Program-made: the position numbers and the translations under genes
Notes under the pieces: model-generated
Told to the model about the DNA's origin: nothing
The model's input: the letters and a program-made list of their open reading frames with translations, nothing else
Database searches by the model: none
Shown here: piece after piece, positions 5,343 through 13,632 of the stretch
Position numbering within the stretch: position 1 is the first letter of the stretch
Layout of the letters: each line of letters starts with the position of its first letter
Source: Vicinamibacteria bacterium
GTDB lineage: Bacteria > Acidobacteriota > Vicinamibacteria > Vicinamibacterales > UBA2999
Reading direction: 5' to 3'
Assembly: GCA_025938035.1 (NCBI GenBank)
Contig: JAICQE010000091.1
Coordinates: forward strand, 1 to 17,170
Length of the DNA stretch: 17,170 nucleotides

Positions 5343-8264
5343 ATGGCAGACGCTCTTCGCGCCAAGGCTCGCGCGCCGCTCGTCGTCAAGGGCGCGCGGA
5401 CGCACAATCTCAAGAACATCGACGTCTCGCTGCCGCACGGCAAGCTGATCATCGTCACCGGTGTCAGCGGCTCGGGAAAATCGTCGCTGGCATTCGACAC
5501 CATCTATGCGGAAGGACAGCGCCGCTACGTCGAATCGCTGTCTGCCTACGCGCGGCAGTTCCTCGAGCGGATGGAAAAGCCGGACGTCGACCGCATCGAA
5601 GGGATCTGTCCGGCAATCGCCATCCGGCAGAAGAACAGCGTCCGCAACCCGCGCTCGACGGTCGGGACGACCACCGAAATCCACGACTACATGCGGCTGC
5701 TCTTCGCCCGCGTCGGCAGGACGTACTGCCGGAAGTGCGGGCAGGAGGTGATCCGGGAAACCGCCGAGGTCGTCGCGCGCCGGCTTGGCGAGCTGACCGG
5801 CGCCCGGCTGCTCGTCGGCTTCGAGATTCCGGTGATCGCCGATGCGCCGCGCGGATTCGACCCGGCCATCGCCGACGAAGGCGAGGCGCTGGATGAGGCG
5901 GATGCAGCCGCCGCGCCTGTGAAATCCTTCGACCCTGCCTGGGAAACGATCGAAACGCTGCGCCGCCGCGGTTTCGGACGCCTGCTGGTGGACGGCCGCG
6001 CCGTGCCCTTCGAGGAGGTCGATCCCGCCGCGCTGAAGTCGCGCACGCGCCTCGAGGTGGTCGTCGATCGACTGCGCATTGAAGGCGATCTGCGCAGCCG
6101 CCTGACCGACTCCGTCGAAACGTCGTACCGCGAAGGGGGCGGAGCCGCCTTTGCCGTGAACGCCGATACCGGCGAACGGCACGACTTTTCCGAGCGCTTC
6201 GAATGCCGCACGTGCGGGATCGCCTACGAGACGCCGCAGCCGCGCCTGTTCTCGTTCAACAACCCGTTCGGCGCCTGCCCGACATGCCATGGTTTCGGCA
6301 ACGTCATCGAGCTCGACATGGCCCTGGTCGTGCCGGATCCGTCGAAATCGATCAACGAAGGGGCGATCGAGCCGTGGAGCAAGCCGCACTATCGAGCACA
6401 GCTCGCCGAGCTGAAGCGCGCCGCGCGCAAGGCGAACCTGCGCGTCGATGTGCCGTGGACGGACCTGACGGACGAGGAGCGCCGGTTCGTGATCGAAGGC
6501 AACGACCCTTCGACAGGCTCAGGGCATGGTGATTACGACGGCATACGCGGTTTCTTCCGCTGGCTCGAACGGAAGAAATACAAGGTACATATCCGCGTCT
6601 TCCTGAGCCGTTATCGTGGATACCTCGCGTGCCCCGACTGCGACGGGGCACGGCTGCGGCGTGAAGCGCGCGACGTGCGCGTCGGCGGCCGCACCATCGA
6701 CGCGGTCTCGGCACTGACCGTCCGTCAGGCGCAGCAGTTCTTCACCGAACTGACGCTCACCGAGAAGGAGACCGCCGTGGCGGACAAGGTGCTGCGCGAG
6801 ATTCAGCGCCGCCTGTCCTTCCTGGGCGACGTCGGGCTCGACTACCTGACGCTCGACCGGTTGTCGTCGACGCTCTCCGGCGGCGAATCGCAGCGGATCA
6901 ACCTGGCCACCTCGCTCGGGTCGGCGCTCGTGGGCACTCTGTACGTGCTCGACGAGCCGTCGATCGGCCTGCACTCGCGCGACAACCAGCGTCTGATCGA
7001 CATCCTGCAGAAGCTGCGGCAGCAGGGCAACACGGTCCTGGTCGTCGAACACGACGAGGAGATGATCCGTGTCGCGGATCACGTCGTGGACATCGGGCTC
7101 GGTGCGGGCGAGCAGGGCGGGCGGGTCGTCTACTCCGGAGACCTGCCGGGACTGCTGCAGGAGCCACGATCGCTGACGGCGAAGTACCTGCGCCACGAGC
7201 TCGTGATTCCGGTGCCGGCGCCGCGTCGCCGCGGGCTGGCGCAGAAGATCAAGCTGCGCGGTGCCACCGAGCACAACCTCAAGGACGTGGACATCGCGAT
7301 TCCGTTGAACACGCTCACGTGCGTCACCGGTGTCAGCGGATCGGGCAAGTCCACGCTCGTCCACGACGTGCTCTATGCGGCGATCAAGCGTGCAAAAGGC
7401 GACTGGGACCGCCGCGTCGGGTCCTTCCGCGGTCTCGAAGGCCTGGAATACATCAGCGACGTCGTCCTCGTCGATCAGACGCCGATTGGCCGGACGCCGC
7501 GCTCGAATCCGGTCACGTATCTGAAGGCGTTCGACCCGATTCGCGAGATCTTTTCGCTGACGCGCGACGCCAAGTCGCGGGGCCTGTCCGCCAGCCATTT
7601 CTCGTTCAACGTGCCAGGCGGGCGATGCGAGGCCTGCCAGGGCGAGGGCGAAGTCCGGGTCGAGATGCAGTTTCTCGCCGACGTCTTCGTTCCGTGCGAG
7701 CAGTGCGACGGTATGCGGTTCAAACCGCAGGTGCTCGACGTGCGGTACCGCGGCAAGAACATCCATCAGGTTCTGGCGATGACCGTACGCGAGGCGCTCG
7801 CGTTCTTCAGCACCTCGCCAAAGGTGCTGCGCCGCCTCCAGGTGCTCGACGAGATCGGTCTCGGCTACCTGCGGCTGGGCCAACCGGCCACGACCTTGTC
7901 GGGAGGCGAGGCGCAGCGGATCAAGATCGCGGCGCACCTGGCGTCGGCCGGCGGGGAGCGTCTGCTCTACATCCTCGACGAGCCGACGACGGGACTCCAC
8001 TTCGACGACATCGCCAAGCTGCTCACCGCGTTCAAGAAGCTCGTCGAGGCCGGCCACACGCTCGTCGTCATCGAGCACAATCTCGACGTCATCAAGACCG
8101 CGGACTACGTCATCGATCTCGGCCCCGAGGGAGGGGAGGGCGGCGGGGAAGTGATCGCCGCCGGCACGCCGGAGCAGGTCGCGCAGGTCGAGGCGTCGCA
8201 CACCGGGCGGGCGCTGCGGCAGGTGCTGGCCGATGGGCGATCGAGTTCGTATGCGGCGAGGTAG
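5343..8264 (+). CDS. uvrA: UvrABC excinuclease subunit A
   Basis: UvrA is the damage-recognition ATPase of nucleotide excision repair. It is cytosolic, acts as a dimer and loads UvrB. The 973 aa contain the full tandem-ABC architecture. These are Walker [11 protein letters not shown] near residue 40, CRKC near 129, the CRTC...CPTC zinc module near 287-310, CPDC near 425, LSGGESQRI and LDEPSIGLH near 512-540, a second Walker [10 protein letters not shown] near 663, the CEACQGEG...CEQCDG zinc module near 760-790, and LSGGEAQRI with LDEPTTGLH near 852-885. ATG at 5343 is chosen because upstream codons are REP sequence and [18 protein letters not shown] aligns with known UvrA N-termini. AGAGGG lies unusually close to this ATG. 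Around residue 388 a short peptide (DPSTGSGHG) is encoded by an interspersed palindrome, apparently tolerated in a variable loop. Confidence 0.97.
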   Translation: MADALRAKARAPLVVKGARTHNLKNIDVSLPHGKLIIVTGVSGSGKSSLAFDTIYAEGQRRYVESLSAYARQFLERMEKPDVDRIEGICPAIAIRQKNSVRNPRSTVGTTTEIHDYMRLLFARVGRTYCRKCGQEVIRETAEVVARRLGELTGARLLVGFEIPVIADAPRGFDPAIADEGEALDEADAAAAPVKSFDPAWETIETLRRRGFGRLLVDGRAVPFEEVDPAALKSRTRLEVVVDRLRIEGDLRSRLTDSVETSYREGGGAAFAVNADTGERHDFSERFECRTCGIAYETPQPRLFSFNNPFGACPTCHGFGNVIELDMALVVPDPSKSINEGAIEPWSKPHYRAQLAELKRAARKANLRVDVPWTDLTDEERRFVIEGNDPSTGSGHGDYDGIRGFFRWLERKKYKVHIRVFLSRYRGYLACPDCDGARLRREARDVRVGGRTIDAVSALTVRQAQQFFTELTLTEKETAVADKVLREIQRRLSFLGDVGLDYLTLDRLSSTLSGGESQRINLATSLGSALVGTLYVLDEPSIGLHSRDNQRLIDILQKLRQQGNTVLVVEHDEEMIRVADHVVDIGLGAGEQGGRVVYSGDLPGLLQEPRSLTAKYLRHELVIPVPAPRRRGLAQKIKLRGATEHNLKDVDIAIPLNTLTCVTGVSGSGKSTLVHDVLYAAIKRAKGDWDRRVGSFRGLEGLEYISDVVLVDQTPIGRTPRSNPVTYLKAFDPIREIFSLTRDAKSRGLSASHFSFNVPGGRCEACQGEGEVRVEMQFLADVFVPCEQCDGMRFKPQVLDVRYRGKNIHQVLAMTVREALAFFSTSPKVLRRLQVLDEIGLGYLRLGQPATTLSGGEAQRIKIAAHLASAGGERLLYILDEPTTGLHFDDIAKLLTAFKKLVEAGHTLVVIEHNLDVIKTADYVIDLGPEGGEGGGEVIAAGTPEQVAQVEASHTGRALRQVLADGRSSSYAAR
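6504..6529 (+). repeat. Interspersed palindrome inserted in frame in uvrA
   Basis: CCCTTCGACAGGCTCAGGG (6506-6524) is an imperfect palindrome of a type I recall as dispersed in many bacterial genomes. Here it is read in frame as DPSTGSG within uvrA. It is the only copy I find in the window. Confidence 0.6.
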
Positions 8265-8363
8265 GGTTCAGAGGGTTCAGAGGGTTCAGAGGGTTCAGAG
8301 GGTTCAGAGGGTTCAGAGGGTTCAGAGGGTTCAGAGGGTGCAGAAGGTTCAGAGGGTGCAGAA
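8265..8363 (+). repeat. 9-bp tandem array (GGTTCAGAG), 11 units, between uvrA and aag
   Basis: Eight identical GGTTCAGAG units (8265-8336) are followed by three units alternating GGTGCAGAA, GGTTCAGAG, GGTGCAGAA. The array starts on the base after the uvrA stop and runs into the aag start. In the aag frame it reads as VQR/VQK triplets with no stop, so copy-number change would not alter frame. Each unit carries an AGAGG-like Shine-Dalgarno core. Confidence 0.95.
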
Positions 8364-8364
8364 G

Positions 8365-9042
8365 GTGAGCGTTCTGCCCCGCGACTTTTACGAGCGCCCG
8401 ACGCTGACGGTCGCCGAAGAGCTGCTCGGCAAAGTCCTCGTGCATCGCACGCCGGCAGGAGACGCCGCGGGGATGATCGTCGAGACCGAGGCATATATCG
8501 GCGAGGACGACCCCGCCTGCCACGCGGCGCCGGGGCCGACACGGAGAAATGCCCCGCTGTATGGCCCGCCCGGCTTCGCGTACGTCTACCTGAACTACGG
8601 CATCCACTATCTGGTCAACGCGGTGACGCAAGCCGAGGGCGATCCCGCCGCGGTATTGATTCGTGCGCTCGCTCCGGTAGAGGGCGTCGCGCTCATGAAA
8701 AAGCGGCGTGTTGCGGCCGGCCGTCACATCGACGTTGCCGATCTGTGTCGCGGACCAGGCAACCTCACGCGGGCGCTCGGGATCACGCTGACCGACAACC
8801 TCCTCGACCTGGTGTCGAGCCGGCTCGTCATCGAAGACCGCGGCCATGCGCCGGCCGCCGTCGCGTGGGGCCCGCGCGTCGGCATTACCGTCGGCGTGGA
8901 CAAGCCCTGGCGCTGCTGGATTGCCGGGCATCCGTCGGTTAGTCGTTCGAATCGTTCGAATCGTTCGAGTCGTTCGGATCGTTCGGATCGTTCGAGTCGT
9001 TCGGATCGTTCGGATCGTTCGAAACCTACGTTAGCGCTTTGA
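8365..9042 (+). CDS. aag: DNA-3-methyladenine glycosylase (AAG/MPG family)
   Basis: This is a monofunctional base-excision-repair glycosylase removing alkylated or deaminated purines. Family hallmarks are [16 protein letters not shown] (8-23), [16 protein letters not shown] with the catalytic Glu expected at E42, [22 protein letters not shown], and [13 protein letters not shown]. The core ends at WIAGHPSV near residue 192, where homologues normally stop. A roughly 30-residue tail of SRS/NRS/DRS triplets follows, encoded by a 9-bp tandem array. A TAG sits one base out of frame at 8940-8942, just before the array, which suggests the original stop was lost by an indel. GTG at 8365 has AGAGGG 8 nt upstream, inside the preceding array. 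In-frame GTGs at 8338 and 8356, one and three units earlier in the same array, are alternatives that would add VQK/VQR triplets. Confidence 0.9.
   Translation: MSVLPRDFYERPTLTVAEELLGKVLVHRTPAGDAAGMIVETEAYIGEDDPACHAAPGPTRRNAPLYGPPGFAYVYLNYGIHYLVNAVTQAEGDPAAVLIRALAPVEGVALMKKRRVAAGRHIDVADLCRGPGNLTRALGITLTDNLLDLVSSRLVIEDRGHAPAAVAWGPRVGITVGVDKPWRCWIAGHPSVSRSNRSNRSSRSDRSDRSSRSDRSDRSKPTLAL
8943..9023 (+). repeat. 9-bp tandem array (TCGTTCGRN), 9 units, aag 3' end
   Basis: Nine contiguous units TCGTTCG followed by AA, AG or GA encode (S/N/D)-R-S triplets at the C-terminus of Aag. The array is followed by the nonamer CGAAACCTA (sharing its first bases with the last unit). It is the reverse complement of the family at 9101-9172. 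Confidence 0.95.
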
Positions 9043-9100
9043 GGACCGCCGTTTTCGGCAGGATGCTACGATCGAGATACACGCACGGAACGACGAACGG

Positions 9101-9172
9101 CTCGAACGTCTCGAACGTCTCGAACGACTCGAACGACTCGAACGTCTCGAACGACTCGAACGTTCCGAACGA
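9101..9172 (+). repeat. 9-bp tandem array (CTCGAACGW), 8 units, upstream of leuC
   Basis: Seven CTCGAACG(T/A) units and one TCCGAACGA unit occupy the leuC leader and stop 6 nt before its ATG. CTCGAACGA is the exact reverse complement of TCGTTCGAG in the 8943-9023 array. The two arrays form an inverted pair about 77 nt apart. CGAAACCTA again lies at the end of the array. Confidence 0.95.
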
Positions 9173-9178
9173 AACCTA

Positions 9179-10576
9179 ATGGGAAAGACGCTTCTAAAGA
9201 AAGTCTGGGATCTCCACACCGTTCGGCAGCTGCCGACGGGACAGACGCAGCTCTTCATCGGCCTGCACCTCGTGCACGAGGTGACCAGTCCACAGGCGTT
9301 CGACGCACTTCGTCAGCGCGGCTGGAAGGTGGCGCGGCCGGACCGTACCTTCGCCACCGTGGATCACATCATCCCGACGCTGGAACGGAAGCGGCCAGTC
9401 CTCGACGTCGTCGCCGAAGACATGATCGCCTCGCTCGAGCGGAACTGCCGTACGTTCGGCGTGCGGCTGGCGGGTCTCGAGGATGACCGTCAGGGGATCG
9501 TGCACGTCATCGGGCCCGAGCTGGGGCTCACGCAGCCGGGAATGACGATCGCGTGCGGCGACAGCCACACGTCAACACACGGTGCGTTTGGATCGGTTGC
9601 GTTCGGTATCGGCACCTCGCAGGTGCGGGACGTGCTCGCGTCGCAGTGTCTCGCCATCGAACCGCTCAAGGTTCGCCGCATCCGCGTCACGGGAACGCTG
9701 CAGCCGGGCGTCTACGCGAAGGACGTCATCCTCGAAATCATCCAGCGGCTGGGTGTGCGCGGCGGCACGGGCTACGCCTACGAATACGCCGGCGATACGG
9801 TCGACCGCATGACGATGGACGAGCGGATGACGATGTGCAACATGTCCATCGAGGGTGGCGCCCGTGTGGGCTACGTCAATCCCGACGAGACGACGTTCGA
9901 GTATCTGCAGGGCCGGCCATTTGCGCCCGAGGGCGAGGCGTTCGAACGGGCGAAAGAGTGGTGGCGCTCGATCGCGTCCGACGCGGACGCCGTGTTCGAC
10001 GACGAGGTCGAGATTCGGGCGGCCGAGCTGAAACCGGTGGTGACCTGGGGGGTGAATCCCGGGCAATCGATCGCCATCGACGAACGCGTCCCGGCGCCCG
10101 ACGAAGCCGAGGAGCCACAGGCCATCTCGGACGCCCTCGACTATATGGGGCTCGAACCCGGGCGGCCGATCGCGGGGATGAAAGTGGATGTTGCGTTCAT
10201 CGGATCGTGCACGAACGCGCGACTCTCCGATCTTCGCGAGGCGGCGCGGATCGTGAAGGGCCGTCACGTGGCGCCGCACGTGAAGGCGCTCGTCGTTCCA
10301 GGGTCGGTCGGCGTGAGCAAGGCCGCCGAGCGCGAAGGACTGGCGGACGTCTTCCGGGCCGCCGGCTTCGAATGGCGCGGCGCGGGCTGCTCGATGTGCC
10401 TCGGGATGAATCCGGACAAGCTGCAGGGCAATCAGGTGTGCGCCGCTTCGTCGAACAGGAACTTCAAGGGGCGTCAGGGAAGTCCCACCGGACGAACGCT
10501 GCTGATGAGCCCGGCGATGGTGGCTGCCGCGGCGATCGAGGGCAAGGTCGTCGACGTCCGGGAGTACGTGAACTGA
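9179..10576 (+). CDS. leuC: 3-isopropylmalate dehydratase large subunit
   Basis: With LeuD this cytosolic [4Fe-4S] enzyme isomerises 2-isopropylmalate to 3-isopropylmalate in leucine synthesis. The 465 aa match the E. coli length. Cluster ligands are C344 in [11 protein letters not shown] and C404/C407 in [11 protein letters not shown]. Other aconitase-family motifs are VDHIIPT (61-67), [13 protein letters not shown] (126-138) and the C-terminal [11 protein letters not shown]. The TGA stop overlaps the leuD ATG by one base (TGATG), so the subunits are translationally coupled. No Shine-Dalgarno sequence precedes ATG 9179, because the leader is filled by a 9-bp tandem array ending 6 nt upstream. 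Initiation must therefore be weak, use unstructured or non-SD entry, or start elsewhere. I see no in-frame alternative that would improve this. Confidence 0.97.
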   Translation: MGKTLLKKVWDLHTVRQLPTGQTQLFIGLHLVHEVTSPQAFDALRQRGWKVARPDRTFATVDHIIPTLERKRPVLDVVAEDMIASLERNCRTFGVRLAGLEDDRQGIVHVIGPELGLTQPGMTIACGDSHTSTHGAFGSVAFGIGTSQVRDVLASQCLAIEPLKVRRIRVTGTLQPGVYAKDVILEIIQRLGVRGGTGYAYEYAGDTVDRMTMDERMTMCNMSIEGGARVGYVNPDETTFEYLQGRPFAPEGEAFERAKEWWRSIASDADAVFDDEVEIRAAELKPVVTWGVNPGQSIAIDERVPAPDEAEEPQAISDALDYMGLEPGRPIAGMKVDVAFIGSCTNARLSDLREAARIVKGRHVAPHVKALVVPGSVGVSKAAEREGLADVFRAAGFEWRGAGCSMCLGMNPDKLQGNQVCAASSNRNFKGRQGSPTGRTLLMSPAMVAAAAIEGKVVDVREYVN

Positions 10577-11175
10577 TGGGCAAGATCACCAGGGTTCAGG
10601 GACGCGCGCTGCCGCTGCGCGGTGATGACATCGACACCGATCGGATCATGCCGGCGCGGTTTCTCGTCGGCGTCAGCTTCGAAGGGCTCGAGAAGCACGT
10701 GTTCGAGGACGACCGCAAGGCGGCCGTCCGTCCGCACAACCGGCACCCGTTCGACGTCGGGCAGTATCAGGGCGCCAGGATCCTCGTGGTGAACTCCAAT
10801 TTCGGGTGCGGGTCGTCGCGCGAGCACGCGCCGCAGGGGTTGCACCGCTGGGGCATCGACGCAGTCGTCGGCGAATCATTTGCGGAGATCTTCTTCGGGA
10901 ACTCGGTGATGATCGGCATGCCGTGCGTAACTGCCGCGCCGGCCGACGTGCGCGCCTTGATGGAGCTGATCGAAAAGCGCCCGACGGCGGAGGTCACCAT
11001 CGATCTGGCCGCCGGCAGCTGCGAGGCTGACGGCTTCCGGTGTACGGTCTCGATGCCGCCGAACGCGCGCGACGCGTTCATCTCCGGGGCGTGGGATACG
11101 ACCGGGATGCTGCTCGATCATTACGAGCAGGTCGACGCCGCCGCCGCGCGTCTTCCGTACGTTTCGGGCTTCTGA
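10576..11175 (+). CDS. leuD: 3-isopropylmalate dehydratase small subunit
   Basis: This is the swivel-domain partner of LeuC that completes the isopropylmalate isomerase active site. The 199 aa contain the family motifs GDDIDTDRIMPARFL (16-30) and VVNSNFGCGSSREHAP (around 70-85), followed by GESFAEIFFGNS. The length is typical. It begins within the leuC stop (ATG at 10576, TGATG junction). A long CACGAAG-type inverted repeat follows 4 nt after the stop and separates it from the convergent lysR gene. Confidence 0.96.
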   Translation: MGKITRVQGRALPLRGDDIDTDRIMPARFLVGVSFEGLEKHVFEDDRKAAVRPHNRHPFDVGQYQGARILVVNSNFGCGSSREHAPQGLHRWGIDAVVGESFAEIFFGNSVMIGMPCVTAAPADVRALMELIEKRPTAEVTIDLAAGSCEADGFRCTVSMPPNARDAFISGAWDTTGMLLDHYEQVDAAAARLPYVSGF

Positions 11176-11179
11176 GACA

Positions 11180-11239
11180 GCCACGAAGACACGAAGGCAC
11201 GGAGAAACCTGATCCTCCGTGTCTCGGTGCCTCCGTGGC
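11180..11239. repeat. CACGAAG/CACGGAG long inverted repeat between leuD and lysR
   Basis: The 25-nt arms at 11180-11204 (GCCACGAAGACACGAAGGCA...) and 11215-11239 (...TCGGTGCCTCCGTGGC) are complementary with about five mismatches, around a 10-nt loop. It lies between two convergent genes, where it could serve as a bidirectional terminator-like hairpin, although there is no U-tract. It resembles the elements at 4515 and 16997 in periodicity but has a different motif. Confidence 0.75.
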
Positions 11240-11246
11240 GACGTGA

Positions 11247-12200
11247 TCAGGAGACTTTCTTGGGTTTCTGTTCTTCGTGATCTTCGATCTCATCGTGCGC
11301 TTCGTGCGCACGCGGCTGCGGTTTCTTCTTTTCCTCAACCGACGCCAGGAACGCCGCAGCGGCGTGCGACCGTTCGCCGCCCTTGCGGAACACGAGCCGC
11401 ACGTGCCGCCGCAGCCGCACTTCGGGCATGGCCAGCGCCGTGAGCTCGCCGCGCGCGATCTCGGATTCGGCGCAGCGGCGGGGCAGCATCGCGACGCCCA
11501 TCTGCATCGCCACCGCGCGCTTGATGCCCTCCAGGCTCGGCAGCGAGACGAGGATGTTCGCCGGGATGTGATGCTGCTCGAAGAGTCGCAGGACGCGATC
11601 GCGCACGTGTGAGGGATCGTTATGGGCGATCACCGTCTGCCGCGCACACTCGGAGAGCGTCACCTCGCGGCTGCTGGCCAGGGGATGCGACGGATGGACC
11701 AGCATCACCAGCTCGTCCTGTCCGAGCACGATCGAGCCCAGCTGCGCTTCCGCCGGCTGAAACGTCAGCACGCCGAAATCGAGCGAGCCTTGCGCCACTT
11801 CCGCGCCCAGCTGGCGCGCCGGAATCCGCCGGACGTCCACATGGACGAGCGGATGGCCGCCGCGGAAGCGCTCGATGAGCGGCAGCACCGCGTGGACCGA
11901 TGCTTCGTTGCAGCCGATCAGCACGCGGCCGCGGCGGAGATCACGCAGGTCCTTGACCGCTTCCTCGGCTTCCTCGGACAGGCGCAGCAGCCGGTCCGCG
12001 TAGTCGCGGAGGAGCCGTCCGGCCTCGGTCAGCGTGGCGTCCTTCGTGGCGCGGTCGAACAGCCGTTCGCCCACGCTCTCCTCCAGCCGCCGCACGGCCT
12101 GGCTGATTGCCGGCTGCGTGCGGTGCAGCTTCATTGCGGCCTTCGAGAAGCTCCGCTCGGCGGCAACGGTGAGAAAAACGCGTAATTCGCTTAGTTCCAC
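11247..12200 (-). CDS. LysR-family transcriptional regulator, divergent from leuA
   Basis: This is a 317-aa LTTR. Residues 1-60 form the winged helix-turn-helix (LRVFLTVAAERSFSKAAMKLHRTQPAISQAVRRLEESVGERLF), followed by a linker helix and a two-lobed effector domain beginning near RRGRVLIGCNEASV. The last 30 residues are an unusual highly charged tail (EEKKKPQPRAHEAHDEIEDHEEQKPKK) beyond the normal fold. The start is GTG at 12200 because the preserved MELSELRVFL N-terminus fits the family, although no Shine-Dalgarno sequence is seen. Its position between leuCD and a divergent leuA makes leucine biosynthesis the likely target, with self-regulation from the shared AT-rich intergenic region. The effector is not deducible. 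Confidence 0.9.
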   Translation of the reverse strand: MELSELRVFLTVAAERSFSKAAMKLHRTQPAISQAVRRLEESVGERLFDRATKDATLTEAGRLLRDYADRLLRLSEEAEEAVKDLRDLRRGRVLIGCNEASVHAVLPLIERFRGGHPLVHVDVRRIPARQLGAEVAQGSLDFGVLTFQPAEAQLGSIVLGQDELVMLVHPSHPLASSREVTLSECARQTVIAHNDPSHVRDRVLRLFEQHHIPANILVSLPSLEGIKRAVAMQMGVAMLPRRCAESEIARGELTALAMPEVRLRRHVRLVFRKGGERSHAAAAFLASVEEKKKPQPRAHEAHDEIEDHEEQKPKKVS

Positions 12201-12224
12201 AGGATAAGCAATTGTGATTCAAAT

Positions 12225-12241
12225 AAAATGATTATCATTTT
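12225..12241. promoter_or_regulatory. Perfect 17-bp palindrome, Fur-box-like operator
   Basis: AAAATGATTATCATTTT has perfect 8-bp arms around a central T, in a markedly AT-rich patch of an otherwise GC-rich sequence. The core ATGATTATCAT matches the core of the classical 19-bp Fur box with its central A/T. Its right edge overlaps the first two bases of a TTGACA element. It could instead be bound by the adjacent LysR protein, although it does not contain the usual T-N11-A dyad. Confidence 0.55.
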
Positions 12242-12268
12242 GACAAATCTTTTCCGGTCGCGTCTACT
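12240..12268 (+). promoter_or_regulatory. Candidate sigma70-type promoter for leuA
   Basis: A perfect -35 TTGACA (12240-12245), a 17-nt spacer and TCTACT (12263-12268, 4 of 6 matches to the -10 consensus) lie about 110 nt before the leuA ATG. The 17-bp palindrome abuts and overlaps the -35. Activity is not demonstrated. Confidence 0.45.
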
Positions 12269-12296
12269 GGGAGGTCAGTAGCCCCAGATCGCGCCC

Positions 12297-12345
12297 GCCT
12301 TCGCCAAGGCTACGGCGCGGCAGGGCTAAGCCGAGGCTACGGCGA
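12297..12345 (+). repeat. Two GGCTACGGCG repeats in the leuA leader
   Basis: GCCTTCGCCAAGGCTACGGCG (12297-12317; read with its 5-bp GCCTT/AAGGC hairpin) and a diverged copy ending CCGAGGCTACGGCGAG (about 12325-12345) form a tandem pair between the candidate promoter and the leuA RBS. I recall such GCC-TACGGCG elements as interspersed repeats. No leucine-rich leader peptide or T-box was recognised. Confidence 0.5.
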
Positions 12346-12376
12346 GACACGCTGAACGGGCGTGGAGGTTTCGACA

Positions 12377-13624
12377 ATGGCCGAGCAGGTTCGAATTTTC
12401 GACACGACGCTGCGTGACGGCGAGCAGTCGCCCGGGTTCTCGCTCCGGGTGTCGGAGAAGCTGCTGCTGGCCCGTCAGCTCGATCTGCTCGGGGTGGACA
12501 TCATCGAGGCCGGCTTCCCGATCGCCTCGCCGGCGGATGCCGAAGCGGTGCGGCGCGTTGCCGCGGAGATCCGTCGGCCGATCGTCGCCTGCCTGGCGCG
12601 CTGCCACCGCAAGGACCTCGAAAAGGCGGCGTGGGCGATTCAGCCGGCCGCGCAGGGCCGCATCCACACGTTCATTGCGACCTCCGACCTGCACCTCAAG
12701 GCGAAGCTGCGCATGACGCGCGAGCAGTGCCTCGAGGCGGCGATCGAATCGGTCCGCTACGCGCGGCACCACACGGGCGACGTCGAGTTCTCGGCCGAGG
12801 ACGCGACGCGCAGCGACCTCGACTTCCTCTGCCGCATCGTCGAAGCGGTGATCAAGGTTGGCGCAACGACGATCAACCTGCCGGACACGGTTGGCTACTC
12901 GACGCCCGACGAGACACGCGAGTTCTTCCGCGCCATCCGCGAGCGCGTGCCCAATTCGGACAAGGTGGTGTTCAGTGCGCACTGCCACGACGACCTCGGT
13001 CTTGCCGTCGCCAACACGCTGGCGGCGATCGAGGGCGGCGCCCGGCAGGTCGAGTGCACGATCAACGGCATCGGCGAGCGCGCAGGCAACGCGGCGCTCG
13101 AGGAGATCGTGATGGCGCTGCACGTCCGCAGCGACCGGATGCCGCACGTCACGAACGTCGATACGAAGCAGCTCTATCCGTCGAGCGACATGCTGACGCA
13201 GCTCACCGGCCAGGGCGTGCAGGTCAACAAAGCCATCGTCGGCCGCAATGCGTTCGCGCACGAAGCGGGCATCCACCAGGACGGCATCCTCAAGGACCGG
13301 CGCACCTACGAAATCATGCGCGCGGAGGACGTGGGCGCGCCGTGGAATCCGCTGGTCCTGGGCAAGCACTCCGGACGGCACGCGGTGCAGAAGCGGTGCA
13401 CCGATCTCGGGTTCGAGCTGCAGGGCGACGAGCTGATCGAGATCTACCGTGCGCTGATGGCCATCGCCGACGACCGCAAGACGATTACGGACAACGACGT
13501 CCGTTCCGTGATTGCGACGGTCCGCAGCGTGCATGTCACGGCCGTCGTCGATGTCGTCGATCCGTTCGACACGCCGGCCGCGCCGCTTCACGCACACGAA
13601 GCGGGCTACGGGCACGGGGTGTGA
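12377..13624 (+). CDS. leuA: 2-isopropylmalate synthase lacking the regulatory domain
   Basis: This enzyme condenses acetyl-CoA with 2-oxoisovalerate, the first committed step of leucine synthesis. The 415 aa contain the whole TIM-barrel catalytic domain: [13 protein letters not shown] (8-20, metal/catalytic Asp14), HCHDDLG with H202 and H204, and [14 protein letters not shown], followed by the linker subdomain with GKHSGRHAV near 330. Family members usually run past 500 aa with a C-terminal LeuA_dimer domain that binds leucine. Here the chain stops after [15 protein letters not shown] plus about 30 residues of unrecognised sequence, and a 7-bp tandem array begins directly afterwards. ATG 12377 is set by GGAGG with an 8-nt spacer. 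A homocitrate or citramalate synthase role is less likely given leuCD next door. Confidence 0.9.
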   Translation: MAEQVRIFDTTLRDGEQSPGFSLRVSEKLLLARQLDLLGVDIIEAGFPIASPADAEAVRRVAAEIRRPIVACLARCHRKDLEKAAWAIQPAAQGRIHTFIATSDLHLKAKLRMTREQCLEAAIESVRYARHHTGDVEFSAEDATRSDLDFLCRIVEAVIKVGATTINLPDTVGYSTPDETREFFRAIRERVPNSDKVVFSAHCHDDLGLAVANTLAAIEGGARQVECTINGIGERAGNAALEEIVMALHVRSDRMPHVTNVDTKQLYPSSDMLTQLTGQGVQVNKAIVGRNAFAHEAGIHQDGILKDRRTYEIMRAEDVGAPWNPLVLGKHSGRHAVQKRCTDLGFELQGDELIEIYRALMAIADDRKTITDNDVRSVIATVRSVHVTAVVDVVDPFDTPAAPLHAHEAGYGHGV

Positions 13625-13632
13625 GGGGAGAA

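Noticed and set aside
6519..8201. 560-codon minus-strand frame within uvrA (also 5139-6389)
   Set aside because: These are shadows of uvrA with no recognisable motifs. The UvrA frame is conserved along its entire length.
8233..8364. Upstream extension of aag as (VQR)n
   Set aside because: The frame is open but overlaps uvrA and the array. GTG 8365 sits right before the conserved LPRDFY and has AGAGGG at 8 nt. Alternative GTGs at 8338 and 8356 are kept as possibilities only.
8265..9172. CRISPR-like array from regularly spaced repeats
   Set aside because: Units are contiguous 9-mers without spacers, and no cas genes are present. These are minisatellites.
11176..11246. Canonical intrinsic terminator between leuD and lysR
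   Set aside because: The stem is long but imperfect and no T-run follows on either strand, so I recorded it as an inverted repeat only.
12269..12376. Leucine attenuator leader peptide or T-box before leuA
   Set aside because: No start codon followed by a run of Leu codons and no T-box consensus. The stretch is mainly GGCTACGGCG repeats and the RBS.
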